A stretch of DNA of 64,000 nucleotides, from the NCBI GenBank assembly GCA_001051155.2, contig JYIP02000010.1:434001-498000 (forward strand). The letters are read 5' to 3'. The translations under genes were made by a program, and so were the position numbers. The first letter of the stretch is position 1; each line of letters opens with the position of its first letter. This document shows positions 11,050-24,161 of this stretch, piece after piece. The notes beneath the pieces were generated by a model, which saw nothing but the letters and a program-made list of their open reading frames with translations, was not told the DNA's origin and searched no databases. This DNA comes from Chrysoporthe austroafricana (Eukaryota > Ascomycota > Sordariomycetes > Diaporthales > Cryphonectriaceae).

Positions 11050-13388
11050 ATCTTGGGCGTACCTTAATATGTCCACTGCACTTGACGGACGCAGATGGGA
11101 AAGTAAAAATTAAAAGAGGATAAGACTTTGGACGATTTTGAGACTCTTACAACATGTGGCTATTCTATTCGTTTGAGCGCGTGCATAGGCACAATACGAC
11201 CACTGGGAGAGGTGAACGACCTTCCTCATTCGGTAACGCGTGAGCATCTAAGTGAAACAATGTGACCTTACTATGATAGCAACGAATGACACTAAAAAAT
11301 CGACGATTGTCCCATAATCCACATATTTGTTAGGAGATATGTCATGCCCCACGGGCTTGCGGGCAAATTTCCATGGCCTGTAGCGGATATGAAGCCCACA
11401 TGCCTTGAATTGCAGTTCGGTATGCCTTCAGAAGTGCCGAAACGCAGCCTTCAGCTGTCTACGGGGGTACTGATCGCCAGATCCAATGGTGCCCAGATGC
11501 TGGGCGAGCATAAAACTCCTTTTTCAATGTTCGTAATACGTATCCAAGGTTGGAATTTAAAACTGTGGAAGCAAATATATGTATATAAGCACAAAATTAT
11601 TGGAAAGATCTCTTAACCTTAATTTTAGGGCTTAAGGTTAAATAGCTTGGGTGGCAACAAATGCTACGTCGGATATCGAGCAGGTATTGAGCGGCCCGTC
11701 GGCTCTTAACCCTTTCCGATCTCTGGGCATCAACTGGCAGATATTTCCGGCTTGGCTGAACCCTCGTTGGACTCCGCACAGTTTGCCACGGTTAATGCAA
11801 TAGAAATCCTTTCTTCTTTTTCCTTCTTCGTTTATTTCTCTTTCATTTTGCGATACATTCTTTACGCTTTAAGGACTCAGCCTTGGGTTAGCAGCAAGAG
11901 GCGAAGTTTGAAGTCTGTTATCTAAGTGCACATTCGGTTTGTGTCGGCCCAGGCTGGATCCCTCCCAGGCTGCGACCCTGAATTTTCTGGACACAGAACA
12001 GTGCGTCGAGACAATGACAGTGCTGCAACCAGTCCCGTATTATCACGAGCCCGCAGGAGCTGGGGTAGAGACCCGGGGGGTGGGTCGCCGGCTACCCGGG
12101 TCTAGATCACCTTCTGAAAGCAGGTCTTAAGAACCCGTGTGGATCGAGGTCGCATCGGAAACATGTGACGCTATCAAGACCAGAAGTTAGGTTTCCTAGA
12201 AGCCACGTCCGCCCCTTTCTCAATTCGTCAGTCGCGGCACTCGCGGCTGACCATTGCGAGGGTTTTGAGCAGAAGGATGGCTTGCGGAAATTGCATTGGA
12301 TGCTCTGAATAGCGGAACACTGGTGGTAAGAACTAGAAGTGAGAAGAGGTTTGTAGTCTGTGTGGCCCAGAGCAGAGGGATGTCAGAGGGTGTGCGTTCC
12401 ACGGCCGGTGAGGGCCTTAGATAAACATATCAATCGCCCTGCTAAGTCTTCAGGAAATTGTCATCGCCTGAACATTCTTGATACACGCACGAAAGGTCCG
12501 TCGAACATTGGTTTCGTCCACCACATCGGTAGAAGTTCCACCTAGCCGACCATCTGATTTTGAGACGCGCTGATTCGATGCTTGGTGAGATTTCGAACAT
12601 GTTCCAGGAGGGAAAGAGTGCTCTCCCTCGGATTGTCTTCGGTCTTCTTAACATGGACTTAACGTTTATCAAGCCCCATTCGTTGTAGCTGCAGAACTTG
12701 TCATCTTACCTCTTCCGCTCCAGTCTTCCGATGCTCTGCAAAGTACCTGAAATCATGACAGGGCGTTAATTATGTTTTCCTGTTGTGGTGCTTGTCATAC
12801 CGGTTGTTCAGTCGACTTCTTTTTGTATGCATGAAATTCTCAGAGTTACTTTATGGCAGAAATCACCCCGAAGCATTGATGAAGGCGGGGTATTTGGTGA
12901 GAATCCGTTCGTGTGAGTTGAAGGTGAAATGCAGAGGTTTCTGAATAATATTTTTTCAAATATCATCGAAACTCTTTTGTCCGATTCCTCCATTTCTTAT
13001 ATCTCTACGCCCTTATATTATTACTACCTGCATAATGTCTGCAGCTACCGACGCTGGATAATAGTTGCTAAATGATGGGACAAATGATTGGGAGCATGTG
13101 CGTTCGAGTGTTCCACTGCATGTGCCGCTTGTGGCGCTCTTCTTGCACGCCTAGAACGGAGGGGTATTAGCACAGCGCTCCATGAAACTTTCAAGTCCAT
13201 CTCTAGCATCCCAACGTAGGACCTCTTCGAACACACCCTCAGCATCAGACAATCGCCGTCGCGCTTGCCGCACAACTTTCAGCTTGTTTTCCGTTCGCGC
13301 ATGAAAACACCACTGGTACTGCAATCTTGTTCACTTCTCGCGCAGCTTACTACGCTCAACACATATTCAAGAGAAGCCAACAAACAGC
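11050..13388. other. large intergenic region, no gene supported
   Basis: About 2.3 kb with only short unsupported open frames on both strands (for example near 11344-11616, 12442-12672 and 13045-13275). It is AT-rich from 11540 to 11650 and T/C-rich around 11800-11850. A GC-rich inverted repeat at 12069-12103 is the only distinct structure. Confidence 0.5.
12069..12103. repeat. short GC-rich inverted repeat
   Basis: AGACCCGGG at 12069-12077 is exactly complementary to CCCGGGTCT at 12095-12103, giving a 9-bp stem with a 17-nt loop. It lies in non-coding DNA. It could be a palindromic binding site, or chance. Confidence 0.4.
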
Positions 13389-14706
13389 ATGCACCCCGAT
13401 GGAGAGTCTCTGAGCGATCGACCATGGCGCAAGCAACAGATGACATGGTCAATGTATGGGTCATACTTACCACCCAGCAATGACTTCAGCTTTGGCCCCT
13501 TCGTGCCATGTCTTCATCAACCTGGAGGGCTCGCGCGGATCTATGGGGATGATCTATCACAAGCTGGCCTTCCGTACCATCTTGGACCAGGGAGCTTCTA
13601 TGGAGGCGCGTATCTCGTAGACGGGACCATATTCGCGTGGGGATCTCAACCAGCATTCTTCGTCCCACAACCTTTTCATCCCCAGACAAACATGCCTACT
13701 TTGCCATGGGCTTGGGACTCAGGAGCTGGTGGTACCTCTCAGCCAAGTAGATGGTGAGTGTCCCATTTACAACTGGTCTGATGATATCGTCACTTCAATG
13801 CCGGGACTAACCTTGTTCGCCTTCAGTAGCAACCCTGCTCTGGGCTGGAGCCCAACGTACGTGTGGAACGGGTATCAACAGCAGCCCCGACCGCAACAGC
13901 AACAGAAACGGCTACCAGAGGAGCGCCGACGCGAGTTGCATGCTCCCCGACGCACTACACCCCGTCGAGCAAGCCCGCCCCGCACACCGAATCGAGCGGA
14001 TCGCCGCCGCCAGGACAGCCGCTCGCCCTTGGGGCGCATGCTCCGTTCGGTCGGCAAGTTGACTCGAGATCTTCTGCGCACGCCGCGTCGTACAGCTATA
14101 TCAGTCTCAAGACTCCCATATTCCGTAGGCGAAGGGAGCGAAGAGGAAGGACCGGTCGTGGATGAAGAGAGCGAAGAAGACGAGGAGACAGAGCAGGCAT
14201 GCTGGTCCGATTCTGAGGGGAATGCGCCTTCGCTGAGGAGGCCGAAGAATATCGGAGGAAGAGCCGGCCATACACCTTTCGTAGCTGCTGACCGGGAGAG
14301 GATGGAGTATGTTAAGCACCGCAAGGTGTCTCCATCTCTAAGGCAGCGAGAACAGAGCGTCTTTAAAGGAGAGTCGCCACACCGCCGTCGAGGGCATTCC
14401 GGCCGCAAGAAAGTACACAATGACACACGGCGGCGCGAACGATCACAAAGGCAACCACGACTGGCGAAAAACATGGTTGCAGCCACGAGGAATGCCGATA
14501 GGACCGGGAAACCAGAGTCAAGTTTGTCAGACGTCGAGGGTGATCAACAGATCTTGCGGATGAACGGTCTCCTAGACATTTGGGACGCAAGGGACAATCC
14601 CAAATGGGAGGAGGAGACCTTCGCGCTTTGTGACTTGGACCGGTGTGGGAGGTGTGGCAAGTTCTATGCCCCGATGCGAACGGTGAGGCACAAGTGCAGA
14701 ACTTAA
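13389..14706 (+). CDS. hypothetical Arg-rich protein with C-terminal Cys/His cluster
   Basis: A 414-aa protein from two exons, 13389-13753 and 13827-14706. The 73-nt intron has a GTGAGT donor and CAG acceptor, and the split codon gives Cys at residue 122. The N-terminal 140 residues are rich in aromatic residues, Pro and Gly (YHLGPGSFYGGAYLVDG region) with no signal peptide. The middle is strongly basic (RR and RRR runs) with an acidic insert (EESEEDEETE near residue 233). The C-terminus ends in a CxxC...HxC pattern (CGRCGKFYAPMRTVRHKC) that resembles a small zinc-binding knuckle. The basic and acidic low-complexity segments plus a putative zinc knuckle suggest a nuclear or nucleic-acid-associated protein, but that is inference. 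I do not recognise a family. Confidence 0.6.
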
Positions 14707-16369
14707 GCAGGATGGAGTCCAAAAAGCTTCATTGTTATATGATGGACGATGGGGATTGCAGACCTCATGAATTTGGCTTCTAAAGAAAGCACCAAAAAAG
14801 ATGACCATTTGAGACGTAATTGTCTATAGGCAAAACAAGGTTTCTACTTCACAATCCACGGCCGCTATTAATGCGTCTCGATGATGCCTTCGATTCGGAC
14901 TTGCTGCCATTTATCGATCCTAGACAAACAACCATACATGTCAATTCAGAGTTGCCGAAGCTCACCATCAACTGCGAGCGTGGGTACCAAGCATTTGGCG
15001 TGATTGCGCACTATCCATCAAATGTACAGGCTACCATCCAAATAATGCATCCGAAAGGCTTCGTACCAACTATGATGCTGTGAAATAGCTGCTTATGTCG
15101 AAAGACTATAACGTATGCTTCTTTAAGGCTGCGCTTTTTCAACAGTCAATTCGCAGGAGTGACGAGGCAGCGGAATGTGTAATGAACCAATATACCCTGA
15201 GACTAACTTGCTGTTCTGAATCTTCTGCTGTTAAGGCCTTACCAGCTGATTCCCGTAGCCCTACCGAACGACCTGCAAACTATCGCGGTCCCCGGGCCAC
15301 CAGGGAGGAGAGGAGAATGGCGGCCCGCCGATACGTCTGTGCTAAGAGCACAGGATCCTCTGTGGACCTGTGATCCTTCATCGTGTAAACTCCGACTGTG
15401 AACGGCTATGTCCGGCAGCTCTTGTCTTTCGTATGGAGGTAGCAACCGGGCATAATTGTGGATACGTGCAGATCGAGATTAACACCAAGATTATGTCTTG
15501 AGTAAGGGATAGTTACAATACTCCCCATCAGCACGGTCCTTAGGAATTATGGTTCAAGAGTCCCGGTGATATAGACCTGCACTGACAGATCTTCTGGCAT
15601 CTGCGCGAGCACACGGCCTCGTTGTCTGTTCCAATACTTTTCAATCCTAGAAAAACTTCGTTCTCACACGAGGAGATTTCTCATACGTAGGTAGCTAATA
15701 AACTCGCAAGACTAGCCCGATGCCCACCGCAACTTCAGCATCAAGCACCTGGGTGGCGTGCGATGACAGTGAGTGGGTACAGCTTCCTTTTTGAGATGCA
15801 TTATCGGCCTTACTAAAGCTTGTAAGCTGGCTGAGCAACTGGAGATAAGACATCGCTCGATATATGTGATAAAAGAAGCCAACACATCGACGCCGCCTCT
15901 CAGAACTTCTCGATGTCGTGTGCTGTCAGGGGTCTGGTCCAGTGTTACGCACCAGTAATTATCCGCCATGGCCGGATTTAACACCCGGTCTGTAACGGGT
16001 TACGCTCGCTCACTGCTAGTCTAGATAATTTTACAAGAGCATATTCCTCGACGACGAGTCTATCTCTCATGTGCTGGGTTTGCATGGTCAACTACAGTCT
16101 GCATAAAAGGAATGACAATTGAGACTACCTAGTTAGGCATTGTGTTATGAGCATGTTGCTGAGAACGAATGACAAAACAGAAACGAAAAAAAAACATAAG
16201 CCTGCTAGCTATATGAAAAAAACCCCTACCCCCCGAAGGTCAACACACACTATCCTAGACAGGTCAATGATCACCTCTTGTGAGGATATAGAACATAGTA
16301 CCATGTCGTGCCAGTGAGGAACGAATGAGAGCTGATGAAGTTAGTGGAGGCAATTAGGGTCCACTTCAC
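14707..16369. other. intergenic, no gene supported
   Basis: About 1.66 kb. An ATG-initiated frame near 14871-15083 (about 70 aa, starting MRLDDAFDSDLLPF) looks protein-like but has no motif or splice-supported extension. Other frames near 15095-15373 and 15712-15984 are unsupported. An A-run and a C-run lie near 16180-16235, downstream of the reductase gene. Confidence 0.4.
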
Positions 16370-17469
16370 TTAGACGCTGACGACCAGCTTTGTTCCGCTC
16401 ACTCCTCCCATCAACTTCTGAATTCCTCCTTCGATGGCTGCAAGCCCCTTCCCAACAACCTCGACTTTGACTGGCAGTTTATGCTGGCCCTCCTCAACCA
16501 GTCCCGTGATGTATGGCATCACGTTAGCGCCCGCATCCGTTTGGAAGATCTGCGTTCCGAGGATTCGGCTGTGCTTCGTGCCTTCGGGGACGGGAGTGAC
16601 CTTCGGGCTTGTGATGATCTCTGAGAAGAGTTTTGGTCCATCAGCCCGGAAAGCCTCAAAAATCTGTGTCTGCTCCACTGCGGCCCCTACACAATCAATG
16701 ATGGCATCATATCCGGCCTGACTAGGACTAACCGCCTTGAGGATGTCTACTTTGCCCTGGTCGGCCCGGGCGACGCAGCTCGAAGCGCCCATGCTTTCCG
16801 TAAGGAAAGCATGGTGTTGAGGTGAACTCGTCGCTACGATGGTCGCCGATGTTCCGAGTGCCCTTCGTAAGAGCTGGATGGCGTTTCCACCAATTGTTGA
16901 GCTCCCACCGACGACTAAAATAGACTTTGGTGCTGTAACTGGGTCCAGCTTGGTATTTCCAAGACCTGGCAGTGGGACCCCGATCCCAATGACGATTGCT
17001 GCTACAGCAGTGATACAGCAGATTCTATATTTCAACGTCAGCTCGGAGCATCCAATGAGCCTCAAAGGGTAATAGTTCGAACTTACGGAATGGAAGCGGC
17101 CTCCTCAAAGGTCAATGAGGCGGGCTTCTTGGCTATCCCCCTCTGTGATACGACGACAATTTCTTGGAACGCCGCAGCTTTCGGCCCATTGGCAAAACGA
17201 CTAGTAGCGGCGAATACTTCATCCCCCGGCTTAAAAGCTGTGACGCCGGCACCAACCGACTCCACGATCCCAGCTATTTCCAAGCCCAGTACCACTGGCC
17301 AGGAGTCCACCGTCACACCATAGTGAAGACTCTTTCCATCCACTGGATTAAGCCCGATCGCCTTGGTACGAACACAGACTTCATTCTCGCCAGGCGTGGG
17401 CTTGGGCACAGTAACAAGCGTCATAGGCCCGCCCTGCTTCGTTGCTTCCAGCCTCAACATAGTCGACAT
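16370..17469 (-). CDS. zinc-free MDR-family NAD(P)H oxidoreductase (enoyl reductase/quinone reductase type)
   Basis: A 345-aa medium-chain dehydrogenase/reductase from two exons, 17469-17087 and 17024-16370. The 62-nt intron has a GTAAGT donor, a GCTGACG branch point 18 nt before the acceptor, and a TAG acceptor. The N-terminal GroES-like domain shows GLNPVDGKSLHYG, then PVVLGLEIAGIVESVG, then GDEVFA. The Rossmann segment ILVVGGSSTIGGNAIQL binds NAD(P)H, and YDAIIDCVG follows. The catalytic zinc ligands of classical alcohol dehydrogenases (GHE and the Cys lobe) are absent. This places it with the ToxD-like and trans-enoyl-reductase-like fungal group. It lies about 29 kb from the PKS-NRPS, so a trans-ER role there is possible but not supported by position. 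Intergenic DNA flanks it on both sides. Confidence 0.85.
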
Positions 17470-18347
17470 GGTGGTTTCGTGAGTGGTCAGGAGGATAGTA
17501 ATACAAAATACGTTCCAAGATTGTTGATGTTAGACAGTTTGAGTGAGCCAGAAGTGATGATGGTGGTCGATCTGATATAGCAAATACTTGGAGCCTCAAG
17601 ATATTGTTGCTCTTAATTCCGCAACGTCAGCAGTGCTGTAATCCTACCGGGCCTAGTCGGAACAAAGACCTGGCCGAATTACTACTTCGGTTAGCTCGTG
17701 CTCCGTGTCGCGGCTAAAGATGGGAATTGCTAAATAGGGAGTAGCGCTTATATCCGTCTTTTTCGGGGCTCACAGACGGAAATACGACCTCGAACGGCGA
17801 CGGACGACTGACATCAACGATATTATCCATTGCTATGGCTCGCAGCACGGAGTTCCTAGCATGACCGTGAATGGCGCCGGGAGACGGGATTCGAGTCATC
17901 GCCGCGCCTATCCGGCGAGATCACCTAATACATCCGAGACTCGCGACTCGCGCTTAGAATTCTTGGCTCGTGCTTACAAATTGGAAGCTTTCTAAGTCTA
18001 CTAACCACGGGGTGACACGTTATTACCTTGAGAATCCTCACGGCTCAAGCAGCTCAAGAGATGTTCTCAACTCTATTTGACTTTCCTCTTGTTCCGACCA
18101 GACCGCACGAAGACGTTCAGCGCCATTGCGATACCTGAGACTACTACAAGAGTAATTAAAGTATTATTAGGTTTCGTATGTCAGCCGTATCACCGCCGGC
18201 CTAATACCTTTGTCATATTCAGGACTCGCGAGTTTGTGGTAGATTTATGGATGTCTTATCTTTATGCTGATATGAAACTCGGCACTTCGTCGTGGCTATG
18301 GTGGTAGGACTAGATGCACTCCGACTTTATTTCAACGTTAGCACGTA
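17470..18347. other. intergenic, no gene seen
   Basis: About 880 bp between the 5' end of the reductase gene and the 3' end of the membrane-protein gene, both on the reverse strand. Open frames are short and unsupported. It should hold the reductase promoter. Confidence 0.5.
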
Positions 18348-20622
18348 TTATATATATCCAGCGACAGCAGCCATTATGATGGCGTATGCAGCCATACCCC
18401 GCACAATGTCCTGGCTCTTATCAAATCGCTTCCGACTCCTCAGAGCAATCATCAAGTTGGGGACTGATAGGCCGGCGACCAGGACTATAACCATGCGACC
18501 GATAAAGCTAGGGATAACCGTGAAGCCCAAAATGGGCAACAGCACCGCACTAATTAAGGTCAGCGCGGCATCGGTCGCTGTGTGAAGACCATCCGGCGCG
18601 CTAGAACCCGCGCCTTTGTGTTCCTTCTGCGACGGAGAGGTGGCTAATTTTTGGGATGAAAGAGGCGGATGCGCAAGCGGTTCAAGAGGCTGCGGTCTGG
18701 CGGACGTCGGACTCAACGAGGTCGCGCTATCACCAGAGCATCGGCTGCCTATGGAAAGGCGGTTGTGGCGGACAAGCCACGAATTGCCATGCATTGTGCC
18801 GGGGATTGGTGTGACAATGGGCTCATCATTAGGCTGCAGGGACTGGAGGTACCCCTGGGTTGCCGGTGTTGTCTCATGCGCCGAGGGCTTGGACGACTGC
18901 GCGACTGAACCCTCCTCATTTGTGGCGAGAGTAACGAGGTCATGTGCCGAGTCGAGAAAGCGTGTCTCATCCTCGGAAATCGGTTGGCGTGTGGCAAGAT
19001 AATTCCGATAGTCGTCGACGTCGGATAGTGATGGTGCTGGGAGGTCACGCGTTGTTGTGAAGGAATAAAGGACATGATCTGTATAGGGTGTCAGCCACCT
19101 GTGTTCTCGATACGACGAGGCCCGTGAGCAGCTTACTATATTGCCCCAGCTTAAAGGCAATCTTATCCAGGATATCCGTCTTGTGCCATTGGAGCTCCCC
19201 GCCGGCTAGGAACTCAGCTCGCCGACTGGCAGGAAGGATATGACTTTGTACCCGCCTAGTCTGCGTATCTGTGGTATCTAACCGGTGCAGCTGCTCTTCC
19301 AATTCGCTTAGCTCATCCTGTAGATGTAGCAGCAACCTGTGGTTGAGCGCCTCAAATCTCCGGTAAATGGGTTTGATCGTCAGTTCTTCCTCAGCACTAC
19401 AGGTTGGGATGCTGGCAAAACTGGCGGTGCTGTTCCGCCTCGAGGCATATTTGTTGGGTGAAATTGAGCTAGTTAGATTTGCACTCGTCCGACTGCGCGA
19501 GTTGGCGGAGGACGATGATGAAATTGCAGACGCGAGCAGCTCGTAACCTGATAATGGCAGCTTTTCAGCTCGTGGAAGGTGTTTCGGATGAGCTTGGTTC
19601 GGCACTCGCGGCGTCAAATTGTTGGCGGAGATATGTGGCAACTTTGCTGATCCTCGAGGCATCTCTGGTGTTCCGTAGCGATCTTGATCGTGACGGTGGC
19701 TGCGATGCTTGCCTGGCGGTGCCTGCAGATGCTCAAAAGCGTCGTTTGATACGAGCGCTATTGGTGTCTCATCACCGTCCACACGGCCCCCATGAAAACT
19801 AATATCAGTGTCTGCGGTTTCCTCGGAGGAGGCAACGCTATGTGGAGTGCTTGAGGTTGAAGATCCAGAAGAGTGGCTCTGGACCACCGGCGGCGATTTC
19901 CACGCTAAGACCCTGAAAAATTCCAAAGAATCCGGCTCCATAGTTTCGTGGCTGGCGCCGTTCTCTTCCATGGTTTGCGTGTCCTTCTCAAAAGCCCAGC
20001 GTCCTTCTGCTGGTGAGATTGGGTCCACATCATGGCTAGAGACAATGCTCTCGCTTCTGACAGAGTGAGTCTCGTCTTCCTTGTCCTCCTGTGAGGACAC
20101 CCGAATAACCGGGCTATTACCGTGTGAACCTTTCAGACTCTGCGGGCACTGAGGAATCGTCGACAGTGAAGCGCGCCGGGACGAGCTAGGCCGTGGGAAG
20201 GCGGAAGATGGGGAGAGTCTAGCCCAGGCCTCCGCCCTGGCACCTTGGACATACTTCAAGCTCCAAGCTCCACCGTCAAGGGTGAAACCCTTGCCGTCCC
20301 TAGTAGAGCTGTCTTTAAGTAAGGCGAGGTCGGCAGAGGAGGATCGGCGCCGACTCGGCCGCTTGAAGTGGCTGTTGCTAGCCTTGCTGGACTCATTCTC
20401 GGCGGCTAGGCTATTTGCCTTGAGAAAGTGGTGTAATTGAGGTGAGCCGGACCGATAACTTCTGCCCGGATGGTCGCGCTTCTGCGGGAAACGCCGCGCA
20501 GTGGCGCTCGGTACATTGACTTGATCTATCGCAGGCACATGGCCAATGTCTGCCAAGGGCCGCTCTTCGGTCGGCGGTTCTTGAATGGTTGGGACGGTGG
20601 GGCAAGTATATGTAGGCGACAT
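18348..20622 (-). CDS. DUF6594-like membrane protein with long disordered N-terminus
   Basis: A 738-aa protein from two exons, 20622-19137 and 19078-18348. The 58-nt intron has a GTAAGC donor, a GGCTGAC branch point and a CAG acceptor, and splits an Asn codon. The first ~400 residues are Ser/Pro/Arg-rich and probably disordered. The segment YRRFEALNHRLLLHLQDE near residue 415, followed by a coiled-coil-like LSELEEQLHRLD, matches the region found in fungal DUF6594 proteins. A second Ser/Pro-rich insert follows. The C-terminus then has two or three hydrophobic helices (ISAVLLPILGFTVIPSFIG, MVIVLVAGLSVPNLMIAL and MAAYAIIMAAVAGYI). Function is unknown; membrane location is inferred. An in-frame ATG at 20715 would add 31 residues. 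The 5' frame beyond that has only GTG. Confidence 0.7.
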
Positions 20623-22411
20623 AATCAGAGCTCCAACCGCGCTGGTATTAAATATGAGATAATACAGTGACTGAGTAGACCTGGCGTTAGTGGGATGATG
20701 CCTCTTGACGAACATACGATTGATCAATGCAGATGCTCGGCGGAAGCTCACCGGTTATGTGTCTATTATGATCACCGTTTTGATCTTGACAAGACAAGTC
20801 CTGGACTTGGATAAGGTTGGATGATAGATAAACTTTCGGCTGTCTGGCATAAGGAACCGACTCTTTTCATCAACCAAACTCAGTCGTCATGTTCCGAAGC
20901 GCCCCTTTGCTACTGAGGTTGAAGTAGTAGTAAGGGCACGTGAACAGCCTTGGCAGTCTGCTCGGCGCGCTTGTAGAAGTGGCCTGATTTCGCGTTAATC
21001 AGTGTTTGAGGTTGCCCGACCCCTGACCCACGACAGATATCGCGCAGCAGGTCTTCGTGTGGCATCGAGGCCTCCTCGGACGGGTAATTGAACTCCGGAA
21101 ATGTGTACAGTCAAGAATGCAACCATACAAGTGCACACGCTTAGCCACATTAATGCTCCGTGCGGCAGGATCCAGCTCCTCGTCTGTCAGGCAGGCTAAG
21201 GCGGCTCGTAGCAGAGCGCGGCGGTAGTCTCATCCCAACGCTCTGCGCTGTGGTTGACGGTGTTTCAGATATCTGAGCTAGAGAGGCAGATTCAGGCTAG
21301 GAGGTGGTGTGCACAGAGGACAGGGAACCATCTGCACTACGACGCCAGGACCCCTGACACATCTGGGGCGAAACCTCTCGCCCCTGATTCCCAAAACCTG
21401 GGGAAGCCGAGGTCGCCAAAAGTTCCGGGTCCTGCACAGAACTAAGACTGTGCACTGGCTCGACTCCACATTGTCGAGAAATGTAATTGTAATTCCAAAA
21501 CAAGCTTCGATGCTACCTTGGGCTCGAAACGGTTGGGCCAACAGGCCTACCCAAATTCCAATTCCACCTATGAGAGCATGATCACGTGCTATGTTGCCAG
21601 ACTGGGTTGGCAGTATGGCAAAAGGATTATCCCCAAAAAATTGGGCGGGCAGGCAAGTAGCCTCAGCAACAAAGTCATAATTGGTCGGGTAAGCGGCTCG
21701 CGTTGAAGTGTCTCAGTATCGTCCTGGACGGGAAGCTGGGGACTCGTTGGGCTCGTCATCACGCCGAGCCACTTTTGATCCTCATTCAGGCTGAGTTGAG
21801 TTCCTCTCGCCTCTTCTTACAAATTCCCTCCCAGTCGTTTTCCGCGATCTGATCACACACTGCGCTGCCACAAAGCCACTTCAGGCTCAGAGTTTCCCCA
21901 TTGACTCTACCACAGCTAACACTTCGTTGACTCTTCGCCTCGGCACACATCTCGTACGTGCTTGAAGAACCGAGAGGTTTGGTCGCCTTGCAGGAAGGAC
22001 AAGAGGTTTGAATGCGTAATTCGGTGCCTTGCGTGGTATTATCGTCAGAGGACGGCGGCAAATCGGAGTCGGGGGTTACGAACACATCGTGCTGCCTTAT
22101 TTCTTGATATTAACTGGTCCTTCCAGAGATTTCGCTCATCTATCCTGACTCTTTCGCTCGTGATAATCGCTCTCGGGGAGTTCGTGGGTTCTGTAGTCTT
22201 GTTTGTCGTCGATATTATCCCTTTCTGATTCAAATACTGCTAGAGGAAAGAGAAACAAGTGTCCTCCACCTACGGCTGCGTCTAAGATATAAGACTTCTC
22301 AATGTTGTTTGTGCAGCGCGAATGTGGACGGGATCGTCGGCAAAGAAAGTGCTTAGTGAACAAAGGAAGACTGCGCAGATGGTCTGTACTTCCGGGCACA
22401 TCTGTATCCCG
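20623..22411. other. large intergenic region, no gene supported
   Basis: About 1.8 kb. Overlapping short open frames at 21254-21706 and 21786-22233 occur on both strands without motifs or consistent splicing. No tRNA or repeat was recognised. Confidence 0.45.
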
Positions 22412-23236
22412 CTACTTGGATCTGTCAAGTTCTAGTCCATCCTGCTTATTACCGCCCTTATTGCTGTCTGTGCCAGCTTTGCCTCGACCAGGCGCCGTCT
22501 CGAACTTCGCTTTCCAGATGTCTTCTTGCCTGAACATAGCAATACACTCCATCGCCGATGGCATGCCGTACTCGGGATCCGCCCCCCCTTCCAACAGAGC
22601 CTGTTGAGGAGATTAGCCACAGGAAGACTAGGATGTCTGGTCGTAACGCTTTATCCTGTCTTTCCTTTAGACAAGAAGGGAGTGAAAGAAACGGAAAAAC
22701 ACTAGGCTAGGTGCGGCGTTTGTCGTTGCACCCTAACCCTAAGCTGAAGAGTGAAGCCATGTCGTTTCCGGCTCTGAGCAGGCTCACCTTGATGACATCA
22801 TCTTCTTTCTTGAATACGGCGCCCGCGATTGGACTCTGATGACGGTCATTGAGCCTGTTGGGGTCCGCGCCATGCTCCATGAGGAAGCGAACGATATCTG
22901 CATGACCGTGGTAGGCCGAGAGCATGAGCTGGCCGAAACATGAAATGAAGTTAGCCACCAACGGTCACGCGAGGGTGGTTGGTTGTAGGGCTAGCTCAGG
23001 GTGAGGGGGGAGTGTTAGGGACGATTTAGATAGCGGCAAGACGCTGTATCCCGTACCAGAGTATCGCCCTTTTCGTTCGTCAAGTTTGGAGGCAAACCAG
23101 CCGTGATAGCCTGCCGAAGAAGTTCAGCGTCACCCTGCCTGGCCGCGTCGTACATGCGTCCTGCTAACGCGATTGCTTCCGGTGGGATGGAGGTCCCCGA
23201 GGTAGGTGTCCCTTGGCTTTCCTGAGGCTCGCTCAT
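22412..23236 (-). CDS. small ankyrin-repeat protein
   Basis: A 169-aa protein from three exons, 23236-23057, 22928-22788 and 22600-22412, all joined in phase 0. Introns are 128 and 187 nt with GT..AG ends. The first ankyrin unit begins at IALAGRMYDAARQGDAELL. The second exon gives the clear repeat LMLSAYHGHADIVRFLMEHG, followed by ADPNRLNDRHQSP. The third exon supplies ALLEGGADPEYG. The tail is Lys/Gly-rich and polar. Such short ankyrin proteins act as protein-interaction modules; the partner is unknown. The upstream open frame starts with GTG two codons earlier, so the ATG at 23236 is used. Telomere-like CCCTAACCCTAA lies in intron 2 and is most likely coincidental. Confidence 0.75.
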
Positions 23237-24161
23237 CGTCACACAATCCTATGGATGAGAAACCTGAGACGCAGGAGGGATGAAGGTTTGGCTGGTGGAT
23301 TGATGTGGTTGTAAATTTCAGCTCAGAGACGAATGTGTCAGACTCTACGTAAGCACAGCCTGGGCTAGAGCTGATGATGATGCTTTAAGAAAGACGCTAG
23401 TAGAGGCTGCTGACACACTTTCATGATGTTACACGAGACTGTCCACGTGAGGTCGACCAGGCCTCTTCGCCATTTCCGACTTTGTGTGCATGACAAAGCT
23501 CAAGATTCGCATTGTATTTGTCTTGGAGGCATATAACGCAATTATACTTCCAATGACCATGTTAAGGACACGAGTCCCCAGGTCCAGCATATTATGGAGC
23601 TATGCAGGACAGGATCGTATGATGAGTTGATTAACCGTTCCAACAAAGGTCCCGTTCGCTAGGAAAACCTCTTCGTCAGGCTCAAAATCAATGCCTCACT
23701 ATCTAGACTACGAGAACTGGCTCACCTTACTCCTCTGATTTGGGATCATCACTACCACGAGAAAAACTACCCAGTTTGATGTGTAGTCAGGTAAAGCATC
23801 ACAATAATAAAGAATGTCGATATACATATTGTACAAGATGCAATTGATTCCTTGCCATGGGCTCTTTGAGATCCAAATCGAAACCATTGACAGTATCTGG
23901 AACCTGAGGTAGCAACTTCCATCTAGGCCTGCCGCGGGGTTCTAAGCTTAAGCCTATACCTTCCCTATGCTTCTTCCAAGGCGTTTAGAGACTGACACCT
24001 TCTCTGACAAGCCATTACAGCCTACCTGTCTTTCATCTCAGGCACAGATATAGGGTAACACACCTCTACAATACATTTCTCCACAAGGGACCAAAAAGAC
24101 AACTTCAACGCCACATACTTACAGCTATTGTCGTCTCCAGAAGCGCGTTGGTCAAGATATT
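23237..24161. other. divergent intergenic region
   Basis: About 925 bp between the 5' ends of the small ankyrin gene (reverse) and the unknown gene at 24162 (forward), so it should contain both promoters. No coding signal is visible and no strong TATA or CCAAT arrangement stands out. Confidence 0.45.

Noticed and set aside
16370..17469. MDR reductase as the trans-ER of the PKS-NRPS
   Set aside because: Family is compatible, but about 29 kb and many unrelated genes separate it from the synthase; no positional support.
22731..22742. CCCTAACCCTAA, two telomere-like hexamers
   Set aside because: Only two units, inside an intron of the ankyrin gene; too short to call an interstitial telomere or chromosome end.
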